Source of the DNA: JAQBQB01 sp963757185
GTDB lineage: Bacteria > Gemmatimonadota > Gemmatimonadetes > Gemmatimonadales > Gemmatimonadaceae
Length of the DNA: 64,000 nucleotides
Direction of reading: 5' to 3'
Assembly: GCA_963757185.1 (NCBI GenBank)
Contig: CAVWQI010000002.1
Span: 806,001 to 870,000, forward strand
This document shows, in pieces, positions 51,314 to 58,891 of this stretch. Position 1 is the stretch's first letter, and the number at the start of each line of letters is the position of its first letter. The notes under the pieces are model-generated. The model saw only the letters and a list, made by a program, of their open reading frames with translations, did no database searches and had not been told where the DNA came from. The translations under genes were made by a program, and so were the position numbers.

Positions 51314-53945
51314 GCGTTGGCGCCGCTACCTGCGGTTCTGGGGGCCGGACGTCCGTGGCGACATCGACGACGAACTGTCGTATCACCTCGAGCGACTGAC
51401 CCAATCCTTCGTCTCGCGTGGACTGTCGCCCGAAGACGCGCGGCGAGCCGCGTCGGACGCGTTCGGCGACACGACGGGTCTGCGACGCCGGCTCCAGACG
51501 CACGACCGGCGCAAGCTCAGCCGATACAGGAGAGAGCACATGCTGCAGGATCTCGCGCAGGATCTTCGATACGCGCTGCGTCGGCTGCGTGCCGAGCCAC
51601 GCTTCTCGGCGTTCGTGGTGCTCGTGCTGGCGCTGGGCATCGGCGCGAACACGGCGATCTTCAGCGCGATCGACGCCGCGTTTCTGAAGCCGCTCCCGTT
51701 CCCATACGCAAACCGGTTGGTTTCGATCGCCGACGCGTCGCTGCCACTCGATATCGCGGGACGCGCGAAATCGTCCCCGACGATCGAGGACTTCGCCGCG
51801 GATTCATCGGTGTTCGCCGAGGTCGCCGCATACGCGAGCGGTGGACTCAACCTCAGCGGCGGCGCGGCGCCCGAGCGGGTGAAGATCGCGTACGTGACGT
51901 CGCGGTTCTTCGCGACGCTCGGCCAACACGCGGCGTCGGGACGGCTCCCGGTGCCCGAGGAATACGCCAAGGGCGGACCGGCGGCGGTGGTGATCTCGCA
52001 CGGCGTCTGGCAGCGCGAGTTCGGCGGACGGGACGTCGTGAATCGCACGCTGGAGCTGAATGGCAACAATTATCGTATCGCCGGCGTCATGCCATCGGAC
52101 TTCGGCTTCCCCGGCCGCACCGACGTGTGGATCCCCCTCGCGTTGCCGTTCGGCCTCGAGATCATGTCCGCATTCCGGAATTTCGTGCCGTCGGTCTTCA
52201 TTGCCCGCCTTGCCCCCAACGCGACGGTCGCGCAAGCGGCGCAGCACGCCGACGTCATCAGGAAACGAATCCGCGCCGTCAAACCGACCGACGATCCGGT
52301 CGCGCGATTGGTGCGACCGCTCCAGACCACGCTCGTCGGCGACCGCCGGACCAGCCTCATCGTGCTCGGCGGGAGCGCCGCGCTCCTCCTGCTCATCGCG
52401 TGCGCGAACGTGATGAACCTGCTTCTGTCGCGAGCGGCCGTCCGCCGGCGAGAGCTGGCCATCCGCGTGGTTCTCGGTGCCACGCGGCTGCGCATCACTC
52501 GACAGCTCGTGGTGGAAGGCCTTCTCCTAGCCGGAGCGAGTGCGGCGATCGCCATTATCGCCGCGCGGTTTGCGATGGACATGCTATCAGCGACGTTGCC
52601 CCAGGGTCTCGCCGACGTGTCGCCGCCCGGCGTGGATGCGCGCGTGTTGGCGTTCACGATGATCGTCGCCCTGACGACGAGCCTCGTGTTCGGCGTCGCG
52701 CCCGCGCTGGGTGCGTCGCGAACGGACCTGGGCGAGGCGATGAAGTCGGCCGGTGCTGGTGGCGGAGGGACGCGGCGGCGAGGGTCCGGCGCGCGCGGCG
52801 CTCTCGTCGTGGCCGAGGTGTCGCTCGCCGTCATGCTGCTCGTGGGCGCGGGCCTGATGATGGAGAGTCTGAACGCGCTGCTGAGCACCGATTCCGGCCT
52901 CCGCCCGGAACAAGTGGTGACCGGCCGCCTCGTTTTCTCGGGAACGCGCTACCCGAACGCCGCGGCGAAAAGGGTGTTCTTCGACCGTACGCTCGAGCGG
53001 CTTCGAGCGACGCCGGGAATCGCGGCGGCAGCCGCGGTCAGCGCGCTGCCGATGGAGGGCGCCGGCGGGATCGGCCTCCGCGTCGCACCCGACGACGCGC
53101 CGACCGACACAACGCGGATGGGCCTCGGCCTGTACCTGATGGCCACCCCGGGCTACTTCGCCACGATGGGTGTGCCGCTGCACGGAGAGGATCTGCCGGC
53201 GTTGGCGGATACCATGCATCGTGTCGCCGTCATCAATCAGACGCTGGCGCACACTCTGTGGCCGGGCCGTGAAGCCGTAGGGCGTCAGCTCCTTCTCGGG
53301 CAGGAGCGACGAACGGTAGTCGGAGTCGTGGCCGACATCCGTACGCGGCGACTGGACGAGGCTCCCGATGGCCAGATGTACCTCCCGATGACGGAACAGC
53401 CGCAAGCCTACGCGTCCATCGTCGTGAGAGGCTCCGGCGAACACTCGGCGATGCTCGCCGCACTGCGCGATGCCGTGCACTTCGCCGACCCGACGGAGCC
53501 GCTCTATTCGATGGCGACAATGAGCGACGTGATCGACACGACCGTCGCGCCGCGGCGAACGAACACGATACTGCTCGCGTTGTTCGGTTCGCTCGCCGTC
53601 GTGCTTGCCGCCGTCGGAGTTTTCGCGGTGCTGTCGTATGGCGTCGAGCAGCGTCGAAGGGAAATCGGCGTGCGCATCGCTCTGGGCGCACAGCGGGCCG
53701 ACGTCATCAGCCTGGTCGTGCGGCATGGCGTCGCGCTCGTGGGCGTCGGTGCGTTGATCGGTCTCGCCGCGGCCTTTGCAGTATCGAGATTCGTGGCCTC
53801 GATGCTTTACGCCGTGAGCCCGAGAGATCCGCGCGTCTTTCTCGGATCGGCCGCCGTCATCGCCGTCGTCGCGTTGGCGGCGACGCTCGGACCGGCCGTG
53901 CGGGCGACGTCCGTCGATCCGCTGACGGCGCTGCGCGAGGAATAG
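51306..53945 (+). CDS. ADOP-family FtsX/MacB-like permease, plus-strand partner
   Basis: 879 residues from TTG 51306 inside the padR stop region. The ADOP N-terminal domain (IDDELSYHLERLTQSFVSRGLSPEDARRAA) runs to about residue 80. QDLRYALRRLRAEPRFSAFVVLVLALGIG marks helix 1 (about 100-118). The periplasmic MacB domain (about 120-345) is followed by the three central helices and a second periplasmic segment. The last three helices close with LGPAVRATSVDPLTALREE. Like its mirror partner it lacks an ATPase. The order padR-permease is the same in both, so this is a duplicated module. Confidence 0.93.
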   Translation: MSERWRRYLRFWGPDVRGDIDDELSYHLERLTQSFVSRGLSPEDARRAASDAFGDTTGLRRRLQTHDRRKLSRYRREHMLQDLAQDLRYALRRLRAEPRFSAFVVLVLALGIGANTAIFSAIDAAFLKPLPFPYANRLVSIADASLPLDIAGRAKSSPTIEDFAADSSVFAEVAAYASGGLNLSGGAAPERVKIAYVTSRFFATLGQHAASGRLPVPEEYAKGGPAAVVISHGVWQREFGGRDVVNRTLELNGNNYRIAGVMPSDFGFPGRTDVWIPLALPFGLEIMSAFRNFVPSVFIARLAPNATVAQAAQHADVIRKRIRAVKPTDDPVARLVRPLQTTLVGDRRTSLIVLGGSAALLLLIACANVMNLLLSRAAVRRRELAIRVVLGATRLRITRQLVVEGLLLAGASAAIAIIAARFAMDMLSATLPQGLADVSPPGVDARVLAFTMIVALTTSLVFGVAPALGASRTDLGEAMKSAGAGGGGTRRRGSGARGALVVAEVSLAVMLLVGAGLMMESLNALLSTDSGLRPEQVVTGRLVFSGTRYPNAAAKRVFFDRTLERLRATPGIAAAAAVSALPMEGAGGIGLRVAPDDAPTDTTRMGLGLYLMATPGYFATMGVPLHGEDLPALADTMHRVAVINQTLAHTLWPGREAVGRQLLLGQERRTVVGVVADIRTRRLDEAPDGQMYLPMTEQPQAYASIVVRGSGEHSAMLAALRDAVHFADPTEPLYSMATMSDVIDTTVAPRRTNTILLALFGSLAVVLAAVGVFAVLSYGVEQRRREIGVRIALGAQRADVISLVVRHGVALVGVGALIGLAAAFAVSRFVASMLYAVSPRDPRVFLGSAAVIAVVALAATLGPAVRATSVDPLTALREE

Positions 53946-53953
53946 GGCGGAAA

Positions 53954-53983
53954 AAAGAGCGCCGGCAGGTGCCGGCGCTCTTT
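53954..53983. terminator. bidirectional terminator between permease and CsbD gene
   Basis: Perfect 13-bp stem aaagagcgccggc/gccggcgctcttt (53954-53966 with 53971-53983) with loop aggt. There are A residues before it and T residues after it, so it can end both the plus-strand permease and the minus-strand csbD-like transcript. Confidence 0.8.
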
Positions 53984-54003
53984 GCCCGAAAGGCGACCGG
54001 ATT

Positions 54004-54273
54004 CTAGAGGTCGTCGTCGCGCGAGCGGTCGGGATCGCTATCGGAGAAGCGGTCGCTCGACTCATCGACCTTGCGATCGGCCTTGCGCTCCGCCTTGCCG
54101 ATCGTGTCCTTCACCTTCCCCTTGAGCTCGTCGATCTTGCCGCGGATCTGAAGGTCGCTGTCGCCCGTCAAACCGCCGGCCGAGTCCTTGATGTGGCCCT
54201 TGAGCTTGTCGCCCTTGCCCTCGAGCGAATCCTTGAAGCCCTGTTTCTTCAGGTCGTCGCGTTTCTCGTCCAT
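54004..54273 (-). CDS. CsbD-family stress-response protein
   Basis: 89 residues from ATG 54271-54273, fixed by AGGAGG five bases upstream. The chain is Lys/Asp/Gly-rich. It is built of two repeats: KDSLEGKGDKLKGHIKDSAGGLTG (about 14-37) and IRGKIDELKGKVKDTIGKAERKAD (about 43-66). This is the CsbD pattern, and the acidic Ser/Asp tail is unusually long. Members are highly hydrophilic and induced by general stress. It is transcribed alone. Confidence 0.9.
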   Translation of the reverse strand: MDEKRDDLKKQGFKDSLEGKGDKLKGHIKDSAGGLTGDSDLQIRGKIDELKGKVKDTIGKAERKADRKVDESSDRFSDSDPDRSRDDDL

Positions 54274-54372
54274 GATTCCTCCTGGTGTCGAGGCCGTTTG
54301 TCGTGCTGCCTCGACTGTATCAAGGGCAAGCCAAGTGCCCCGCACGCCGCTGAGGCCGTATTCTTCTGACCC

Positions 54373-55374
54373 ATGTTGATACTCGACCAACAGGCCGTCA
54401 CCGATCTGCTCCCGATGCGCGAGTGCATCGACCTCATGATGTCGACGCTCTCGGCGCTGGCGCGCGGTGAGACGATCCTGCCGCTCCGCACCGTCGTGTT
54501 GATTCCCGACACGAACGACGCATTCGCCGTGATGCCGGCGTACATCGCTTCGCCGAAGACGATGGGCGCGAAGATCATCACCGTGTACCCGGGCAACCAC
54601 GGCACGCAGTACGACTCGCATCAGGGCGCGGTTTTGCTGTTCGATCCGAACAACGGCAGCCTCGCCGCGTTGCTCGACGCGACCTCCGTGACGACGATCC
54701 GCACGGCGGCGGTATCCGCCGTCGCGACGTGGCTTCTCGCGCGCCAAAGCGCGTCGTCGCTCGCCATCGTCGGCGCGGGCGTGCAGGCACACGCGCACCT
54801 CGAGGCGATGTGCGCGGTCCGTCCGATCACCTCTTTACGCGTCTGGAGCCGAACGGCGGCGAATGCCGAACGCCTCATCGACGTCGCGCGCACCAAGTTC
54901 AACCTCGACGCGTCGTTCGCGCCGTCGTGCGCCGACGCCGTGCGCGATGCGGACATCGTTTGCACGACGACATCGGCTCGCGAGCCGGTGGTGTTCGGCG
55001 AATGGATCACGCCGGGCACGCACATCAACGCCATCGGGGCGTCGCAACGTTCGGCGCGCGAGCTCGACACTCAGTGCGTCGTGCGCTCGCGACTCTACGT
55101 CGACCGGCGTGAGTCGGCGCTCAAGGAACCGGGCGACACGCTCGTGCCGCTCGAGGAAGGCGCGATCACGCCCGATCACATCGTGGCCGAGATCGGCGAG
55201 CTCGCCATCGGCCGCGGCGAAGGGCGACGCGACGAGCGTGAGATCACGCTCTTCAAGTCGCTCGGGCTGGCGATCGAAGACCTCGCTGCCGCGTCATACG
55301 TGTACGACGCCGCGCGCCGCGCCGGCGCCGGGGTGGAAGTCGAGCTCGGCGGGGCGCGGCTTGAGGCACATTGA
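54373..55374 (+). CDS. ornithine cyclodeaminase/mu-crystallin family protein
   Basis: 333 residues. It contains an N-terminal dimer part and an NAD-binding domain (VGAGVQAHAHLEAM, about 136-149, a GxGxxxxxH variant). Motifs: GAKIITVYPGN, GAVLLFDPNNGSLAALLDATSVTTIRTAA (about 90-118), and ADIVCTTTSAREPVVFGEWITPGTHINAIGA. Members include ornithine cyclodeaminase, alanine dehydrogenase and the EutC-type enzyme. The threonine-dehydratase-like gene starts inside its last codons, which suggests a two-enzyme pathway. Confidence 0.92.
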   Translation: MLILDQQAVTDLLPMRECIDLMMSTLSALARGETILPLRTVVLIPDTNDAFAVMPAYIASPKTMGAKIITVYPGNHGTQYDSHQGAVLLFDPNNGSLAALLDATSVTTIRTAAVSAVATWLLARQSASSLAIVGAGVQAHAHLEAMCAVRPITSLRVWSRTAANAERLIDVARTKFNLDASFAPSCADAVRDADIVCTTTSAREPVVFGEWITPGTHINAIGASQRSARELDTQCVVRSRLYVDRRESALKEPGDTLVPLEEGAITPDHIVAEIGELAIGRGEGRRDEREITLFKSLGLAIEDLAAASYVYDAARRAGAGVEVELGGARLEAH

Positions 55375-56320
55375 GCCAATCACGATCGGCGACGTCCGCG
55401 CGGCACAGAAGCGGATATCGTCGGCGGTGCATCGCACGCCGCTCGTTCGCCTCGAGGTGGACGGCCCCGCGCAGATCTACCTGAAGCTCGAGAATCTCCA
55501 ACCGATCGGGTCGTTCAAGCTGCGCGGCGCGACGAACGCGATTCGCTCGCTCCCGCTCGGCGTCATCGCGGACGGCGTGTACACCGCGAGCGCGGGCAAC
55601 ATGGCGCAGGGCGTCGCGTGGGGCGCGCGCGACCTCGGAGTGCCCTGCACGGTCGTGATGCCCGACAACGCGCCGGCCACGAAGGTGAACGCGGTCGGGC
55701 GACTCGGCGCGAAGATCGTACCGCTTCCGTACGACGATTGGTGGCAGACGCTCCGAGACCACGGGCGCGAGGGAATGGCCGGCCGATTCATCCATCCCGT
55801 CGCCGACCGGGACGTGATGGCCGGCAACGGCACGATCGGGCTAGAGATCCTCGAGGATCTGCCGAACGTGGACACCGTGCTGGTGCCGTTCGGCGGCGGC
55901 GGCCTCGTGTCGGGAATCGCCACCGCGATGCGCGCGCTACAACCCAACGCGCGCGTCTATGGGTGCGAAGTCGAGACGTCCACTCCATTGACCGCAGCGC
56001 TCGCCGCGGGGCATCCGGTTGTCGTCGAGCGAACCCCGAGCTTCGTGGACGGCATCGGCGGCCGCGGCGTGCTCGAGGAGATGTGGCCGATCGTCTCGGA
56101 TCTGGTCAACGGCGCGCTCGTCGCGACTCTGGCCGAGACGCGCGCGGCAATCAAGCTGTTGGCGGAACGCACGCGCGTCGTCGCCGAGGGCGCTGGCGCG
56201 GTGCCCGTCGCCGCGGCGCTCGCCGGTCGCGCAGGAACCGGCACGATCGTGTGCGTGGTGTCCGGCGGGAACATCGATACGAAAACGCTCGTCGAGATTC
56301 TGAGCGAGAACGGCGACTAA
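55361..56320 (+). CDS. PLP-dependent threonine/serine dehydratase-like enzyme
   Basis: 319 residues from TTG 55361, which overlaps the end of the cyclodeaminase-like gene by 14 bases. PLP lysine Lys53 lies in IGSFKLRGA. The SAGNMAQGVAW block (about 68-78) and the phosphate loop PFGGGGLVSG (about 176-185) define fold-type II. SGGNID at the C-terminus completes the active site. It lacks the regulatory ACT domain, so it is a catabolic-type or EutB/serine-racemase-like enzyme. Its last codons lie within the palindromic element described next. Confidence 0.9.
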   Translation: MRHIEPITIGDVRAAQKRISSAVHRTPLVRLEVDGPAQIYLKLENLQPIGSFKLRGATNAIRSLPLGVIADGVYTASAGNMAQGVAWGARDLGVPCTVVMPDNAPATKVNAVGRLGAKIVPLPYDDWWQTLRDHGREGMAGRFIHPVADRDVMAGNGTIGLEILEDLPNVDTVLVPFGGGGLVSGIATAMRALQPNARVYGCEVETSTPLTAALAAGHPVVVERTPSFVDGIGGRGVLEEMWPIVSDLVNGALVATLAETRAAIKLLAERTRVVAEGAGAVPVAAALAGRAGTGTIVCVVSGGNIDTKTLVEILSENGD

Positions 56321-56538
56321 CGGCGGGATTGGCGCGACTGCCGTTGTTAGTGAAGGGTCGTCGGTTGTGAGTTCTCGGTGACTGATGACGTGACAGGCTG
56401 TGCGTAAGGCCGGGACAGGAGCGACGGTCTTGCACGGCGCGACTCCGACCAACACCGAGCCTGTCCCGACATCAGTCACTCACAACCCAGAACCGAGCAC
56501 CCCAAACCAACAACGGCTGTCGCGCGCCAGTCGCCGTT
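56309..56538. repeat. 230-bp imperfect palindromic element
   Basis: The ends AACGGCGACT (56309-56318) and AGTCGCCGTT (56529-56538) are perfect. Inside, gccgttgtt pairs with aacaacggc, gttgtgag with ctcacaac, gactgatg with catcagtc, and gacaggct with agcctgtc. The left arm carries the last codons and the stop of the dehydratase. The element covers the full convergent gap to the SPFH gene and may end both transcripts. Confidence 0.65.
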
Positions 56539-56555
56539 TGCCCTTGTAATTCGAG

Positions 56556-57611
56556 CTACGCTTTCGCCAGCAGCCCGGCCAACTCCGGAACCGTGCTCGC
56601 CGCCGCCCAACTCGCCATTCCCGCTTTCCAGACAAGCGTCGCGCCGGTGAGCGCGCCCGACGCGCGGAGGCCGGCCTCGTCGACGGGACCGCGACGCTCA
56701 CTACCCACGGCGTAGTACCAGGTGCCGGCCGGCAGCGGGGGTGGCTCCGACGCCGATCGCGCGCTCGCGGCCGCGACCTGCTGGCCGACAACGGCTCCCA
56801 CGCCGATCGCCATTCCAGCGCCCGCGGCCCCGTTGGGATTCCGCGCCGCGTCGCGAATCGCGTCGGCGCTCTGAAGGCGCGTATACCGGTCGAGATCGCC
56901 GAGCATGTTCATGCGGGTCTTCTGGTCGAGCGTCGCTTCGACTTCGGGCGGCAGCGATACGTTCTCGATGACGAGCTGCGCGATCTGGAGACCGTACTGC
57001 TGAAACTGGGGCGCGACCTGCTCCTGCACGCGCGCGCCGATCTCGCCGTACTTGGATGCGAGCTCGTAAATCGACACGCTGCCGCCGGCGAGCACGACGC
57101 TCACCTTGGCGACGACGAGGTCGCGAAGCTGTTCCGTCGTCTGATCGACGTGAAACGTCGCGTTCGTTCCCACGAGCTCTTCGACGAAGCGCTCCGGCTC
57201 GGTGACTCGGACGGAATACGTGCCGAACGCGCGCAGGCGCACGGGTCCCAGCTCCGCGTCGCGGACGATCACGGGATTCGACGTTCCCCACTTTTGCCCG
57301 ATGAACTGGCGCGTGTTGAGGTAGATGACGTCGGCCTTGAACGGGCTCTCGAACCCGTACTTCCATCCCTGTAGGCGCGACAGCACGGGCAAGTTCGACG
57401 TCGAGAGCACGTGGCGTCCCGGCATGAACACGTCGGCGATGTGGCCCTGGTCGACGAGGACCGCGACCTGCGACTGCCGCACGATGAGCTGCGCGCCGTT
57501 CTTGATCTCGTTGTTCGGCCGCGAGAAGCGCCACGCCATCGTGTCGTCGGAGTCGTCGACCCATTCGATGACGTCGATCAGTTCGCCGGAGATGAATTCG
57601 CGCAGCGTCAT
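56556..57611 (-). CDS. SPFH-domain protein with C-terminal GYF_2 domain
   Basis: 351 residues. The N-terminal SPFH/virion-core-like (YdjI) domain runs to about residue 240: EWVDDSDDTMAWRF, GAQLIVRQSQVAVLVDQG, RAFGTYSVRVTEPERFVEELVG, and ISPxx-type ending IENVSLPPEVEATLDQKTRMNMLGDL. A Gly/Ala linker (about 265-295) leads to GYF_2 (GTWYYAVGSERRGPVDEAGLRA and TLVWKAGMASWAAA, about 297-347). SPFH proteins form membrane-associated rings; GYF_2 binds short peptides. The zinc-ribbon gene lies 15 bases upstream, so they are one unit. Confidence 0.9.
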   Translation of the reverse strand: MTLREFISGELIDVIEWVDDSDDTMAWRFSRPNNEIKNGAQLIVRQSQVAVLVDQGHIADVFMPGRHVLSTSNLPVLSRLQGWKYGFESPFKADVIYLNTRQFIGQKWGTSNPVIVRDAELGPVRLRAFGTYSVRVTEPERFVEELVGTNATFHVDQTTEQLRDLVVAKVSVVLAGGSVSIYELASKYGEIGARVQEQVAPQFQQYGLQIAQLVIENVSLPPEVEATLDQKTRMNMLGDLDRYTRLQSADAIRDAARNPNGAAGAGMAIGVGAVVGQQVAAASARSASEPPPLPAGTWYYAVGSERRGPVDEAGLRASGALTGATLVWKAGMASWAAASTVPELAGLLAKA

Positions 57612-57626
57612 GGGAGGATTCCGTTT

Positions 57627-58379
57627 CTACGAGAAGAGGGTCTTGAGGACAAAGCTCAGCGTCGCGGACGCGAGGTCGTCGGAGTGGGCGTTGGCGCCGC
57701 CGCCTGACGGAAGCGGAATCGAAAAGTTCGACGCGAACGTCGACGTCTTGATCGAGATGCCCGGATCGAGTCCGATCGCCGAGAGTTGCGACGCTTTGCG
57801 CTCGGCTTCCGTCGCACGCATGCGATCGAGGCCGCCGTTCGCCACGAACTGCAGCACGCCGCGCAGCTCGTCGCGCTCGAACCACACGCCGTGGTTCTTG
57901 CAGACGTCGATGATGATTCCGGACATCTTTCCGAAGTTCACGCGGTTCATGACCTTGTCGCAGACCGCGCAGTGGACGTATCGGACTTTGCCCGCGTCAG
58001 GCGCCCGCGCCCCCACGCCGCCGGCGCCGAGCGACGTCATGACTGTGCCGCGCTCCTCGCGGTTGCTGCACAGCGAGGCGAAATCGTTTGGCGCGAGCCA
58101 GGCGCTGGCGCACTGATCGCATTGGTGCATCGCCGTCGCTCCGAGTCGCACGGGATGCATCTCGCCGGCGCACCCCGGGCACTTGAGCGTCTTGCCCTCC
58201 GCCGCCTCGGGCGCCTGGATCTTGGTGCCGCAGTGCGGACAGAACTGCGCGCCGAGGAACATCGAGCCGAAGCACGACGGGCAGGCGACGACCGCGAGGC
58301 GTGAGCCGCAGTAGTCGCAGCGGGTCGCGTCAGTCGCGGCGGCGGCGCCGCAGTTGGGGCAGTTCAGCGACGATGGCAT
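57627..58379 (-). CDS. multi-zinc-ribbon protein (zf-TFIIB type)
   Basis: 250 residues. At least seven Cys-x2-Cys pairs are visible: 7/10, 21/24, 33/36, 47/50, 67/70, 87/90, 137/140. The final knuckle C160-x2-H163 in VCKNHGVWFERDEL is the zf-TFIIB-like signature. The first half is a double zinc ribbon, and the last 60 residues are unstructured and hydrophobic at the end (ATLSFVLKTLF). It is linked to the SPFH-GYF_2 gene; this pairing suggests a membrane quality-control or trafficking unit, which I infer. Confidence 0.88.
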   Translation of the reverse strand: MPSSLNCPNCGAAAATDATRCDYCGSRLAVVACPSCFGSMFLGAQFCPHCGTKIQAPEAAEGKTLKCPGCAGEMHPVRLGATAMHQCDQCASAWLAPNDFASLCSNREERGTVMTSLGAGGVGARAPDAGKVRYVHCAVCDKVMNRVNFGKMSGIIIDVCKNHGVWFERDELRGVLQFVANGGLDRMRATEAERKASQLSAIGLDPGISIKTSTFASNFSIPLPSGGGANAHSDDLASATLSFVLKTLFS

Positions 58380-58465
58380 CGGCGTGGCGGGTTCGTCCGA
58401 CGGCGAGGCGCGCCACGAGGCGCCGCCTCTCGACGAAGACGACCACGCCGGATGCCCGGCAACCG

Positions 58466-58891
58466 CTACGGCTTCTTAGCCCCTTTGCCGATCGACCGGT
58501 AGTACTCCTCGACGTTCGACTTGTACGCAGCGGGAACGTCGCCCGACCGCTCGAGCAACACGCGTGTCGAATCGGACTCACCGAGCTTTCGGCGAAGGCC
58601 GAATTCGAAATCTTTGAAGCCTTCGATGGTCTTCGCGCGCAGGTCCGTCGAGACGCGCTGATCCTCGAGCGTGTGCGCGTTCGTGAGCTGGCGAAGGTTG
58701 TCGATCGCCTGATCGAGCTCCTTCGTCGCCAACCCCTGCCGCTGCAAATCGGCGCGGAGCGCCTGCGCGTCGGCCAGACGCTGCTGCGCTTCGCGGCTGA
58801 ATTGCTGCGCGTCGTCGGGGGAGAGGCGGCCGTTCGGCACGCCGCCGCCCGGCGCACCATTCGGATTGAGCGGACCGCCCACGCCGTTCAT
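58466..58891 (-). pseudogene. C-terminal piece of the DUF4175 protein, out of frame
   Basis: This frame continues the Gln/Gly-rich tract of 58888-62343 after one missing G. In this frame the DNA from 59226 down reads as clean GQQGQQGQGQAQ repeats, then QQANGAGQGNGKPG and LSPDDAQQFSREAQQRLADAQAL to the stop. The apparent start ATG (58889-58891) is internal. Its helical end (IDNLRQLTNAHTLEDQRV, VEEYYRSIGKG) is the normal C-terminus of the family. It is therefore not a separate gene. Confidence 0.8.
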
